Positions 25,078 through 34,154 of a stretch of 52,102 nucleotides of DNA are shown here, piece after piece (positions within the stretch are counted from its first letter, which is position 1; every line of letters starts with the position of its first letter). Origin of the DNA: Anaerolineales bacterium. Its GTDB lineage: Bacteria; Chloroflexota; Anaerolineae; Anaerolineales; UBA11858. Below the pieces are notes generated by a model. It ran no database searches. It had not been told where the DNA came from and saw nothing but the letters and a program-made list of their open reading frames with translations. The stretch lies in assembly GCA_018335275.1 (NCBI GenBank), contig JAGXKM010000005.1, forward strand, positions 1-52,102, read 5' to 3'. Position numbers and translations under genes: made by a program.

Positions 25078-25785
25078 ATGAATGACCCTCAACCTCTTGA
25101 CAAAACGAAGATCCGCGCTTTGTGTTTCGACGTAGACGGAACATTATCTGACACAGATGACCAGTTTGTGGAAAATATCACCCGGCTCCTTTATCCATTT
25201 CGCTTTTTGTTCCCTGGCCGGGACCCACATCCTTTCGCAAGACGAGTGGTGATGATCACCGAGACCCCAGCCAATACCCTTTATGGGATCCCAGACAAGC
25301 TTGGAATTGACGATGAACTCAACGCGCTGGGTAACGTCATATATCAACTTGGTTTAGGCCGCTCACCCTCCCCATTCCAACTTATCGAAGGAGTTCATAG
25401 AACGCTGCGCATCTGCGGGAAATATTACCCGTTATCTATCGTCAGCGCGCGTGGGAAGCGGAGCACAGAAAGGTTTTTATCCCAATTTAAGCTCCGCGAT
25501 TTTTTTTCAGCTGTAACCACTGCGCATACAGCAGAACACACAAAGCCGTACCCGGATCCCATCCGCTGGGCAGCACAAAAGATGGGTGTGCTGCCGGAAG
25601 AATGTTTGATGATTGGAGATACCACAGTGGATATCACCGCAGCTTGCCGGGCAGGTGCTCAATCCGTGGGGGTGTTGTGCGGCTTTGGAGAAGAAGAAGA
25701 GCTCCATAAGGCGGGTGCAAACCTGATCCTGAATACAACATCTGATCTGCCTGCCCACCTTTTCGGATCCCGCCCTCACCCATGA
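25078..25785 (+). CDS. HAD-superfamily hydrolase, phosphoglycolate-phosphatase-like
   Basis: A 235-aa haloacid-dehalogenase-fold phosphatase. Motif I is FDVDGTLSD (Asp nucleophile and Asp+2). The motif II region reads SIVSARGKRS, the conserved Lys is in EHTKPYPDP, and motif IV is MIGDTTVDITAA. A C1-type helical cap (about 30-100) places it among small-molecule phosphatases of the Gph/PGPase type. The substrate is not known. Start uncertain: ATG 25078 has only a weak A-rich leader, and in-frame ATG 25027 or GTG 25018 would add 17-20 residues that overlap the small upstream gene. Confidence 0.85.
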   Translation: MNDPQPLDKTKIRALCFDVDGTLSDTDDQFVENITRLLYPFRFLFPGRDPHPFARRVVMITETPANTLYGIPDKLGIDDELNALGNVIYQLGLGRSPSPFQLIEGVHRTLRICGKYYPLSIVSARGKRSTERFLSQFKLRDFFSAVTTAHTAEHTKPYPDPIRWAAQKMGVLPEECLMIGDTTVDITAACRAGAQSVGVLCGFGEEEELHKAGANLILNTTSDLPAHLFGSRPHP

Positions 25786-25940
25786 GCATGATGTATAAAA
25801 CAGATCACACCTCACACCTTGATTTGTTGTGTGCCCGGACCCGTTATCAAAGATAAGAGCGTTTTTCAAGTACTGGTGGCTGCACAGTCGACGGCCGGTC
25901 GATTTCCAACCGTCTTTCACAGTCCCCAAAATCCCAGAAA

Positions 25941-28256
25941 TCAGGCTTTCAACTGTGAGAGAAGCTTCTGGTAATCTTCAAGGTTAGGGGGGTTCAAGGA
26001 AATGATGTCTTCAACTACTTCGACTGCCCTTCTTGTATCCCCGGCGTCCAACAGCATATCCCCCAAAGCGTCTAATTCAGCAACGGCTTTTTGTTTTTGA
26101 CCTTGCCCTTGATAAAAAGCCGCTAAATTCTTCCGGACATCCATCTCCCTGGGGTTTTCTTGTTTCAATGTTTTCAGGTAAGAGAGGATTTGCTCGCCCT
26201 CCTGCGCCGGATCAAATAAGCCCATGTACCGTTCCATCTCGTGATTGGCTTTCCTTTCCTCTCCCAAACGGTAATGAAGTTCAATAATCTTCTTACTGGC
26301 CTCCTGGTCTTCCGGAAACCCATCTCGGATCTTTTTATAAACCTCAAGGGCAGAATCCCAATCCAGTCGTTGAGCATCAATATCTGCCATCCGGTAGAGG
26401 ATGGTTTTCTCCCATTCGTCGTCAAAAGAAAACATGGATATCAAGTCAAGGGCTCTTTGGTATATTTTATGGGCCTTCTGCAATTCCGCCAAACTATAGT
26501 ACACGTCCGCTAAATTGATATACTCATGAACAGCTTGATCTTTTTGCCCATATTCCTCCAGCAAATCGATATAGCGCTGTCGAACATCAATGTTCAGCGG
26601 GGCAAGTTCAATGATTTTTTTGTATAAAGAAAGAGCTCGTTCAAGCTTATCCTGCACCATATAAACATCTGCAACAGCGAGATATTTCTTAATAGCTGCG
26701 GATTGTTCTCCTTGATCTAACAGCAGGTCACCAATGGTTATATGAAGGGGTAAAAAGGTGGGTGATTCTCGGAGGGCAAGGAAGGCTTTTTCCATCGCCG
26801 CCCCATAATATCCATTTTGGGAGAGCTCTTTTACCTTCCGGTGCGCGCTGACAACCATACTTCTTCGGCTTTCAACCAGCTCATCCACGACAGGAAGGAG
26901 GTCTGGCTCATCCTTGGCTTTTTTTCGATGATCCTTTAAGACTCGACGCCAATCCTTTCGGATGAGAAGGTTTCGGATATGCTCACACAATTGAACATGG
27001 GCCTCCTCTTCCTCCTCCGTTTCCAGATCATCAATCATCGCCTCATAAAGTTGAAGCAAATCGTCTCGCTCTTCTTTGGGAGCTAACTTCGTATCCGCGA
27101 TTCTCAAAGCTTCCAAATACTCTTTGCTGGCTTCCCCCCAGATCTCTTTTTCTTCCTTAATTTTGGCCAGCAGCAGTCGGGATCCTAACCCAAATTCTGT
27201 GTTGGTCACCGACCGGCGCAGATTCCGCTCCGCGCTTTCCAACCTTCCCGTCTGATAGTAAAGGTAGCCCAAATTGTAGAACACTGCAGCGCTCTCATAA
27301 CCCAAATTGACCGCTTTTTTCAACTCCTCTGCAGCTTCACTCGTTTCCCCTTCGGTTTGAAGTTCTATAGCTTCACTGACATGAAGTTTTAATAAACTGT
27401 CATCTCCGGTAAGTCCTTCCTCGGACGAACCATCATCCAGAAGATCATCCATATCCCTGCGGCCTGCATCAAAGGTTTTTTGGGGGACCAAACTTTCTTC
27501 AAAAACGGTTTGAGCCAAGACCTCCAACGACCGCTGAATAGATTCTTCGATCGGGGTATCTTTTTTCTCAGGATCCTTTTCTTCAGGTGCTTGTAACTGC
27601 AGAGGGCCTTCTCTCTCCTTCTCCTCTTTCATTTTCGGGGGTTGTTCCGGGAGAGGGAGTGGCTTCCCACGTTTAATCATGTCTCTCGCCCGAATAGCGT
27701 GGATGTTTTCAGGCATGATGTTAAGGGCTCTTTGAACGGTCTCCAGCGCTTTCTCTGACCGGCCTGTTTTTTGCAAAATACTTGCCACCTTGATATATTC
27801 GGTAATAGCCCTTTTCTTCCAACCCAGACGTTCGTAAACCATGGCCAAACGGGCATACGCCCGGATTTTAAGTGGGTCAATTTCCAAGGCCATTTTCCAA
27901 TTTTGGATCGCTTTTTGGATATCTTCCCTTTTCAGATATAATTCAGCGGCCTGCAAAGCCAAATTTGCGGCCTTTTTCTTTTCCCCCAAATGGCGAGCGA
28001 TCAAGACCATTTTTTCAATAGGAGTTGGATCATTCTGATCAATTTCAGACACCCTTTGATAATATTTTCGGGATTCTTCAAATTCCTTCATTTCAAACAA
28101 AGCCAGCCCCAAACTTTTTAGAGCATTGGTGTTATTGGGTTTTTCTTTCAATGCCTGCTCAAAATAGGAGGCAGCTTGACTCCAATCCTGATCCCAGGCA
28201 GCGGAATGACCTTTTGAAATAATTTCCTGAAATCTTGTCTCACCGTCCATCATCAT
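25941..28256 (-). CDS. Large TPR-repeat protein
   Basis: A 771-aa cytosolic protein made mostly of tetratricopeptide repeats. About fourteen 34-residue units are visible in two blocks (about 5-190 and 300-760), with typical positions such as AASYFEQALKEKPNN, AIQNWKMALEIDP and ALETVQRALNIMPEN. The blocks are separated by an acidic, low-complexity stretch (about 195-290). No catalytic motif is seen, so a scaffold or regulatory role is likely. The ATG at 28256 has GAGGG 5 nt upstream and overlaps the polA 3' end by 17 nt, suggesting coupling to polA. What it scaffolds is not known. Confidence 0.85.
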   Translation of the reverse strand: MMMDGETRFQEIISKGHSAAWDQDWSQAASYFEQALKEKPNNTNALKSLGLALFEMKEFEESRKYYQRVSEIDQNDPTPIEKMVLIARHLGEKKKAANLALQAAELYLKREDIQKAIQNWKMALEIDPLKIRAYARLAMVYERLGWKKRAITEYIKVASILQKTGRSEKALETVQRALNIMPENIHAIRARDMIKRGKPLPLPEQPPKMKEEKEREGPLQLQAPEEKDPEKKDTPIEESIQRSLEVLAQTVFEESLVPQKTFDAGRRDMDDLLDDGSSEEGLTGDDSLLKLHVSEAIELQTEGETSEAAEELKKAVNLGYESAAVFYNLGYLYYQTGRLESAERNLRRSVTNTEFGLGSRLLLAKIKEEKEIWGEASKEYLEALRIADTKLAPKEERDDLLQLYEAMIDDLETEEEEEAHVQLCEHIRNLLIRKDWRRVLKDHRKKAKDEPDLLPVVDELVESRRSMVVSAHRKVKELSQNGYYGAAMEKAFLALRESPTFLPLHITIGDLLLDQGEQSAAIKKYLAVADVYMVQDKLERALSLYKKIIELAPLNIDVRQRYIDLLEEYGQKDQAVHEYINLADVYYSLAELQKAHKIYQRALDLISMFSFDDEWEKTILYRMADIDAQRLDWDSALEVYKKIRDGFPEDQEASKKIIELHYRLGEERKANHEMERYMGLFDPAQEGEQILSYLKTLKQENPREMDVRKNLAAFYQGQGQKQKAVAELDALGDMLLDAGDTRRAVEVVEDIISLNPPNLEDYQKLLSQLKA

Positions 28257-31098
28257 TTTGACCCTCTTTGACATCCTCACGTTTCTCGGCGCTTGAATAG
28301 TCCTTTAATGCTCCCCAATTCTCCCCAAAACGGGCTTCTGTCAGAAGGGGAACGGAGAGATCAACCGTGTTTTCCATGGTTGTTTGCGCCACTTGGATCG
28401 TCTGATCGAGTTCGTTCCTTGGGGCTTCAAAAACCAGCTCATCATGTACTTGGAGCAGCATCCGGGTTTGTAAGTTTGAATACTCTAAGGCATGATGGAC
28501 ATCCAACATGGCTTTTTTCATGATATCCGCAGCTGTCCCCTGGATGGGTGCATTGATCGCTTCCCGCTCTCCTCTCTGCCGTATATTATAATTTGTTGTC
28601 GTTTTTAATCGAGGAAAATAACGTCGACGACCAAATAGAGTCTCAACATACCCCTCTTCTTTTGCCTTTTTCCGAACGCGGTCCAAATATCTTTTTACAC
28701 CAGGAAAACGGGAAAAGTATGCTTCCCTGAAATCCTCTGCCTCAGCCAGCGTAAGATCTGTGCTTCGGGTAAGACCAAAAGCACTCATGCCGTAGATCAG
28801 CCCAAAATTAATCGCTTTCGCCTGTCTTCTCTGCTTTTTTGAAACCTCCTGCAATGGAATCTCGAATATGGCAGCAGCAGTTGTGGCATGGATATCTTGA
28901 TGTTCCTCGAACGCGCTGAGCATTGCTTGATCTTGGGCCATGTGAGCAACCACCCGGAGTTCTATTTGGGAGTAATCCACAGCAATCAGCAACCAATCAG
29001 GTGAGGGGACGAAAGCTTTTCGCACCTCCCTTCCAATCTTCGTGCGGATAGGGATATTTTGCAAGTTGGGATCAGAAGACGCGATCCTTCCCGTAACCGA
29101 ACCGGTCTGGTTATACGAGGTGTGGACCCGTTTAGTATGCGGATTTATCTGATCCTGCAAGGCATCGACATAAGTGGATTTTAATTTCGACAACTCGCGG
29201 TAATCCAGGACCCACCTGGGAACGGGATGATCATCTCCCATCTCTTCTAAAACACCCGCTGCTGTGGAATAATAACCACTGGCTGTCTTTTTCGTCCGAT
29301 TTGGCGGATCCAAATCCAGCGTTTCAAAGATTGCTTCAGATAACTGCTTAGGGGAATTTAAGTTAAACGTCTGGCCCACTTCCCCAAAGATTTTCTCCTC
29401 AAGAGCCTGCATCTCTGCATCCAAACGATGGGACATGTCCCCCAAAAAACCCCCGTCAACGCGGATCCCCCGCATCTCCATATCCGCCAAGACAGGAACT
29501 AAAGGCATCTCCAAATCAGTGAATAAACCTTTTCCCTCTACCTTTTCCAGTTCCTCCTCCAGAATTGGTTTCAACTGCAGGACAACGACAGCATCATCCA
29601 CAGCATATTTTGCTGCTTCTTTTATGCCTACCTGGGCCATGGTAATCTGATCTCTTCCTTTCCCGATCAGCTCTTCTATATCGACCATGGACCGGTTCAA
29701 CCGCACCCAGGCCAAGTTCTTCAATCCCAAGTTGCGAGAGGATGGATTGATGACCCATTCCGCGATCATGGAATCAAAACTAAGCGGTCCCACTTCCAAT
29801 CCATGCCTGAGTAAAACGATGTAATCATATTTCAAGTTATGACCCATCTTGGGAACAGAGGGGTCCGACATCACCGGACCGAGGACATCGAATACCCGCT
29901 CCATGGGGAGCTGATTCCCTTTCGCGTCTTGATGACCAAGAGGAATGTAATAACCATGACCGCTGTCAACAGCCAGGGAGATCCCCACCAGTTCCGCCCT
30001 CATTTGATCTGTAGAAGTCGTTTCTGTATCAAAGGAAATGGCCTTTGCGTTTTGGAGGACCTCAAGTAAATCCTGTAAACCCTCTTCATCATCAATGATC
30101 TCTATGTATACAGCTTGAGCATCCTGCTCCCCACTATCTCCACGCTCGGTTTGCCGCCTTTGCTCAGCAGAAAAGAACGACAATTGCTGCCCCTCCTGCT
30201 CTTTACCGTAAATCTTCTCGACCGTTTCCAGGCGGTCCAGTAAAGTCCGGAACTCAAGTTCTTGAAATTTTTTTCTCACTCGTTGGGGGTCAAACTTTTC
30301 AGGTTTCGCCTGTTCCAGATCCAATTCCACTGACAAATTATTCACAATGGTCGCCAGTCTTTTGCTCAAGTAGGCATCTTCGCGACCTTCCTTTAATTTA
30401 TTCCGGAAACGAGTCTGGATTTCATCAAGATGGTTATAAACATCATCCAATGTGTGATACTTTTCTAACAGGGATGTTGCTGTCTTTTCACCCACCCCAT
30501 AAACCCCGGGGATATTATCAGAACGATCACCCATGAGGGCTTTATAATCAATAACCTGTTCGGGCCACACACCCATCGTTTTTTTAACGTCTTCGCGGAA
30601 ATAATCCTTTGCATCCGAAAGTGACCTGCCCGGCAACTTCACAATGATCCGATCATTTACTAACTGGAGCAAATCCCTATCTCCAGTGATGATCTTCACT
30701 GTCAAGTTGTGGTCAACCGCCCAATGAGCCAGGCTCCCCAACACGTCATCCGCTTCGTACCCTTCCTTTTCAAGACGGGGGATATTAAAGGAGTCAACCA
30801 ATTCCCGGATGCGGTCAATTTGAGGGCGTAAATCTTCCGGCATTTTAGTCCGGGTCGCTTTGTATTCTGGATAGAGATCATCCCGGAATGTTTTCCCTTT
30901 ATCAAAAACCACGGCCACGTAATCCGGACGTTCTTGTTCCAGAATGCGCAGCAATACGCTGGTAAACCCATATACCCCTGCTGTGGGTTCCCCTTTACTC
31001 GTTAACCATCGCTCAGAGGCTGTGCCGCCTCGAGTAAGAGCATAATACGTCCGGTATGCTAAGGCGTGTCCGTCGATCAAATATAAGGTTGAAGACAT
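28240..31098 (-). CDS. polA: DNA polymerase I
   Basis: Repair and Okazaki-fragment polymerase, 952 aa. The N-terminal 5' nuclease (about 1-290) has EADDVLG and TGDRDLLQL. The 3'-5' exonuclease (about 330-515) keeps all catalytic residues: Asp357 and Glu359 in FDTETT, Asn421 and Asp425, Tyr498 and Asp502, so proofreading should be active. The polymerase domain has motif A DYSQIELRV (Asp708), motif B RRQAKAINFGLIYG and motif C QVHDELVFE. AGGA lies 6-7 nt before the ATG. A TPR gene overlaps the 3' end. Identification is secure. Confidence 0.98.
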   Translation of the reverse strand: MSSTLYLIDGHALAYRTYYALTRGGTASERWLTSKGEPTAGVYGFTSVLLRILEQERPDYVAVVFDKGKTFRDDLYPEYKATRTKMPEDLRPQIDRIRELVDSFNIPRLEKEGYEADDVLGSLAHWAVDHNLTVKIITGDRDLLQLVNDRIIVKLPGRSLSDAKDYFREDVKKTMGVWPEQVIDYKALMGDRSDNIPGVYGVGEKTATSLLEKYHTLDDVYNHLDEIQTRFRNKLKEGREDAYLSKRLATIVNNLSVELDLEQAKPEKFDPQRVRKKFQELEFRTLLDRLETVEKIYGKEQEGQQLSFFSAEQRRQTERGDSGEQDAQAVYIEIIDDEEGLQDLLEVLQNAKAISFDTETTSTDQMRAELVGISLAVDSGHGYYIPLGHQDAKGNQLPMERVFDVLGPVMSDPSVPKMGHNLKYDYIVLLRHGLEVGPLSFDSMIAEWVINPSSRNLGLKNLAWVRLNRSMVDIEELIGKGRDQITMAQVGIKEAAKYAVDDAVVVLQLKPILEEELEKVEGKGLFTDLEMPLVPVLADMEMRGIRVDGGFLGDMSHRLDAEMQALEEKIFGEVGQTFNLNSPKQLSEAIFETLDLDPPNRTKKTASGYYSTAAGVLEEMGDDHPVPRWVLDYRELSKLKSTYVDALQDQINPHTKRVHTSYNQTGSVTGRIASSDPNLQNIPIRTKIGREVRKAFVPSPDWLLIAVDYSQIELRVVAHMAQDQAMLSAFEEHQDIHATTAAAIFEIPLQEVSKKQRRQAKAINFGLIYGMSAFGLTRSTDLTLAEAEDFREAYFSRFPGVKRYLDRVRKKAKEEGYVETLFGRRRYFPRLKTTTNYNIRQRGEREAINAPIQGTAADIMKKAMLDVHHALEYSNLQTRMLLQVHDELVFEAPRNELDQTIQVAQTTMENTVDLSVPLLTEARFGENWGALKDYSSAEKREDVKEGQNDDGR

Positions 31099-31410
31099 TC
31101 TTGTTCCTCGTTAAATGACCTTTGGGTTTAATAAGTGAAGGTCAATGTGTATTGATAGTATTATATCCTTTCCTTCACGACCCGCCCTTAAAATAGAAAG
31201 ACTGCTTGAAATAGACGAGATATTCGCCATACAAAAACCCTGCAATCTAAGAATCTAGTCTAACACGCTTTAAAAAGGGGAGCAAGCCAGGGCATTTCTT
31301 CACAACTCAATCATCTTATCTTCACAATTTCTCCATAATTTCTGAATATCATAAAAGCAGTTCAAGAAACAATTCTTTGAATCGTTAGAGATAAGGTAAA
31401 GGAGAAACAT
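31099..31410. other. Divergent polA / secreted-protein control region
   Basis: No gene is visible in these 312 bp. On the polA side there is a TATAAT (31160-31165, minus strand) without a good -35. On the other side a direct repeat of CTTCACAA (31298 and 31320) and a small imperfect hairpin (31361-31381) precede an AAGGAG site and the ATG at 31411. Confidence 0.55.
31298..31327 (+). promoter_or_regulatory. Candidate OmpR-family operator (direct repeat, 22-bp period)
   Basis: CTTCACAA occurs at 31298-31305 and again at 31320-31327, start-to-start distance 22 bp or two helical turns. OmpR/PhoB regulators bind tandem direct repeats on one DNA face, usually with 10-11 or 22 bp periods. An OmpR-type regulator gene lies 0.7 kb downstream. 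The link is inferred. Confidence 0.4.
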
Positions 31411-31929
31411 ATGAAAAAAATATCACTGCTCATTATCGGTATCACCGTTCTGGGGTTAGCGTTTTTTGGTGTTAGCACCGTTCTAGCGCAAGAACCTACG
31501 CCGCCCGCGTTTCCATCTAATCCTGTTGGACGTGGTCCCCTCAATCAGTCTGATGGCCCACGCGGAGGAGGAGATGGAATTCTCAAAGAATATATGCCTA
31601 TCGCTTTGGCCTCTGAATTCGGGCTCACCCTGGAAGAATTAGATACCCTTCACAAAGAGGGAATCACTCTCTGGGAGTTCGCTCAAGGAGAAGGGTTAAG
31701 CAACGAAGAATTCCAGAACAAAATGATATCCGCCCGCCAAACTGCCCTTCAGGAAGCCGTCGCGGACGGGGTCCTGAGTCAGGAGCAAGCTGATTGGATG
31801 TTGAACCGCATGAACAACTTCGGCGCTGGAAACCGCGAATCCAATCTGGGAACCTGCTTGAATGGCAAATTTGAAGGCAGAGGATCTGGGCAAGGGACGC
31901 AACGGGGAAGAGGTGGAAGGCATTGGTAA
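31411..31929 (+). CDS. Small secreted protein of unknown function
   Basis: A 172-aa exported protein. A cleavable signal peptide (about 1-26, ending VLAQE) is followed by a Pro/Gly-rich stretch (27-58), a helical middle (about 60-140, with LTLEELDTLHKEGITLWEF and ADGVLSQEQADWMLNRM), and a Gly/Arg-rich tail ending RGGRHW. The helical part resembles the short Glu/Gln-rich helices of small periplasmic proteins with EEF/EQAD patterns, but no named family is claimed. AAAGGAG lies 6 nt before the ATG. It stands directly before a two-component operon and behind a possible operator, so it may be a target or sensor partner of that system (inference). Confidence 0.8.
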   Translation: MKKISLLIIGITVLGLAFFGVSTVLAQEPTPPAFPSNPVGRGPLNQSDGPRGGGDGILKEYMPIALASEFGLTLEELDTLHKEGITLWEFAQGEGLSNEEFQNKMISARQTALQEAVADGVLSQEQADWMLNRMNNFGAGNRESNLGTCLNGKFEGRGSGQGTQRGRGGRHW

Positions 31930-31954
31930 TTTCCAACTTCTAAAACCATGAAAC

Positions 31955-31993
31955 AACGAAAATGGGTAGTGACATACACTACCCATTTTCGTT
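31955..31993 (+). terminator. Perfect 17-bp hairpin, probable terminator
   Basis: Arms 31955-31971 and 31977-31993 pair perfectly around an ACATA loop; the stem contains GGGTAG and CTACCC. The T-run lies mostly inside the 3' arm (ATTTTCGTT), so termination strength is uncertain. It separates the small secreted protein gene from the response-regulator gene. Confidence 0.7.
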
Positions 31994-31998
31994 ATAAT
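31969..31998 (+). promoter_or_regulatory. Possible two-component promoter embedded in the hairpin
   Basis: GTGACA (31969-31974) and a perfect TATAAT (31993-31998) are 18 bp apart on the plus strand, about 50 bp before the response-regulator ATG. The -35 lies in the hairpin's arm and loop, and the -10 starts at the last base of the 3' arm, so terminator and promoter would overlap. Confidence 0.4.
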
Positions 31999-32048
31999 CC
32001 AACTACATTTCATCAAATTTCCTACCCACTTGTTCAAAGCAGCTGACC

Positions 32049-32735
32049 ATGTCGCAAATATTGATCGTTGAAGATGAGCGAGAATTAGTCAAAGTGCTCC
32101 GCTCCTACCTGGAGAAAGAAAATTTCAGCGTGCTTTCCGCTTATCGTGGCGACACTGGATATTCTTTATGGGAGAAAGAAAATCCAGATCTTGTCCTCTT
32201 AGATCTTAACTTGCCAGGCATGAACGGCCTTGATTTTGCCCGCAAGATCAGGCAACAAGCACAAACACCCTTGATTATGATCACTGCTCGAGTTGAGGAA
32301 TCAGACCAGCTTGTGGGTTTAGAAATTGGCGCGGACGATTACATCACAAAGCCCTTCTCCCCCCGCATCGTGGTCGCGAAAGTGAGAGCCCTCCTTCGCC
32401 GCGCGCAAGCTGAACGCATCCCCCCTAAGAACCTGACCTTAGGCGATATAGAGATAGATATCGATGCACACACCGTTACGAAATCTGGAAGCTTCATCGA
32501 GCTTACCCCAACGGAATTTGATTTATTACGGACACTTGCTTCCCAACCCGGTCGTGCGTTCTCCAGAAAACACTTGTTAGAAGCCACCCAAGAGGTTGCA
32601 TATGAAGGATATGAACGGAGCATCGATACGCACATAAAGAACCTGCGAGCAAAAATTGAACCGGACCCCCATTCTCCAAAATACATCGAAACCGTGTTTG
32701 GTATTGGATACCGGGCTAATCGAGAACTAGGATAA
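32049..32735 (+). CDS. OmpR-family response regulator
   Basis: A 228-aa DNA-binding response regulator. The receiver domain (1-120) has the acidic pocket EDE at 8-10, the phospho-acceptor Asp52 in LLDLNLPGMNG, Thr79 in MITA and Lys101 in TKPF. The winged-helix effector domain (about 128-226) has LTPTEFDLLRTLASQPGRAF and a recognition helix near ERSIDTHIKNLRAKI. It is followed 6 nt later by its histidine kinase and then glpK. It is the likely ligand of the direct repeat at 31298-31327 (inference). The stimulus is unknown. Confidence 0.94.
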   Translation: MSQILIVEDERELVKVLRSYLEKENFSVLSAYRGDTGYSLWEKENPDLVLLDLNLPGMNGLDFARKIRQQAQTPLIMITARVEESDQLVGLEIGADDYITKPFSPRIVVAKVRALLRRAQAERIPPKNLTLGDIEIDIDAHTVTKSGSFIELTPTEFDLLRTLASQPGRAFSRKHLLEATQEVAYEGYERSIDTHIKNLRAKIEPDPHSPKYIETVFGIGYRANRELG

Positions 32736-32741
32736 AACCGT

Positions 32742-34145
32742 ATGAGATTACGATTATTTTTGGCTTTTGTACTTATCATCCTCATCACAGTCATCACGGT
32801 AACTATCATCATTCGCCAGAATACGGAGGAGGAGGTACGCACGTTTATGTTCCGCGGCGGGGTGATGGGTTTGAATGTTTTGGTTTCTGATTTAGAAGAT
32901 TGCTATCAAGAGAAACAGAGTTGGGTTGGGTGTTCGGATCTTCTGCAAATCACAGGTGGAGCGCAAGGAAATATGTCCAGGGGGATGGGCGAAGGCAGGA
33001 CGGGTAACCACTCCCCCGGAAATTGGGAACGACAGCACATTCAACTTTTAGATAAAGAAGGTGTTGTGGTCGCGGATACTCAGGACTCTATCCCCTCCCA
33101 ACCGAAGGATATTTCCTCTTTACAGGGGCTGATCCCGCTCCACAACCGGGGAGAGGTGGTTGGATACCTGCTGCCTGAAAATCGATTTCCCTTCACCCAA
33201 CAACAAGAGTCATATTTGATCTCCCGTTTGAATAAAGCTGCGATCACATCAGCTGCTATTGCTGGCATCATCGCTCTTCTTTTAGCTAGTTACTTATCCT
33301 ATCCCCTACTTCAACCTGTACGGAAGCTGACCGCTGCCGCAGAAAAAGTTAAGCAGGGTGATTTGGAACAACGTGTTGCGATCAGAGGAGACACAGAGCT
33401 GACCACCTTGGGACGGGTTTTCAACCAGATGGTGAGCTCACTGGAAAGCACAGCGGAACGCAGAAAGGCTCTCACCGCGGATATCGCCCATGAACTACGA
33501 ACTCCTTTATCTGTACAGCAAGCGCACCTTGAAGCTCTCCAGGACGGAATTTACGATCTGGATCAAGAAAACCTGCGGCCCATTCAGGAACAAAACCAAA
33601 CTTTGATCCGCCTGGTGGACGATCTTCGCACGCTGTCTTTGGTAGATGCCGGTGAGTTAAGATTGGAACCCACAGAAACGGATCTCAATCAGCTTGTTGC
33701 CAAAGTTGTCTCCCGATTCGAACCCCGAGTTCAGAAAAAAGACATCCAGATCGACGTCATCTTTCCCCCGGAATCACCGCTGATCACCATTGATCCCCAA
33801 CGAATTGAACAAATACTCATTAACTTGCTCAGCAATGCGGTTCGCCACTCACCAGAGGGACATATCATCCAGATAGAAATCAAGATGCACAAGGAATATG
33901 TGAACCTTACGGTTCACGACCAGGGAGAAGGGATTCCAGAAGAAGAAATACCCTTTATCTTTGAGCGGTTCTATAAATCAAATGCCTCAAGGAAGCGAGA
34001 TGATGGAGGTACTGGACTTGGCTTATCCATCTCCCAAAAATTAGCTCAGGCTCATGGAGGAAATCTGGAAGTCCGGAATCACCCAGAGGGGGGTGCTGTT
34101 TTTTTGCTGACAATACCCCATCAAATAACCAAAGATGCGTCTTAG
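32742..34145 (+). CDS. Sensor histidine kinase
   Basis: A 467-aa membrane kinase. TM1 is at about 5-25 and TM2 at about 166-188, enclosing a periplasmic sensor of about 140 residues that includes a Gly/Met/His stretch (about 72-95, GNMSRGMGEGRTGNH). A HAMP domain (about 188-242) follows, then the H-box DIAHELRTPL with His250, and an ATPase domain with LLSNAVRHSPEG (N box), HDQGEGIPEEE (G1), FERFYK (F box) and GGTGLGLSISQKL (G2). All catalytic boxes are intact. It is paired with the regulator 6 nt upstream. The Gly/Met/His segment could bind a metal, which is speculation from composition. Confidence 0.94.
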   Translation: MRLRLFLAFVLIILITVITVTIIIRQNTEEEVRTFMFRGGVMGLNVLVSDLEDCYQEKQSWVGCSDLLQITGGAQGNMSRGMGEGRTGNHSPGNWERQHIQLLDKEGVVVADTQDSIPSQPKDISSLQGLIPLHNRGEVVGYLLPENRFPFTQQQESYLISRLNKAAITSAAIAGIIALLLASYLSYPLLQPVRKLTAAAEKVKQGDLEQRVAIRGDTELTTLGRVFNQMVSSLESTAERRKALTADIAHELRTPLSVQQAHLEALQDGIYDLDQENLRPIQEQNQTLIRLVDDLRTLSLVDAGELRLEPTETDLNQLVAKVVSRFEPRVQKKDIQIDVIFPPESPLITIDPQRIEQILINLLSNAVRHSPEGHIIQIEIKMHKEYVNLTVHDQGEGIPEEEIPFIFERFYKSNASRKRDDGGTGLGLSISQKLAQAHGGNLEVRNHPEGGAVFLLTIPHQITKDAS

Positions 34146-34154
34146 GGAGAGACC

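Noticed and set aside
33713-33735. GATTCGAACCCCGAG, similar to the T-arm of a tRNA on the minus strand
   Set aside because: It lies inside the histidine kinase frame, which reads through it without interruption. No acceptor, D or anticodon arm can be placed around it.
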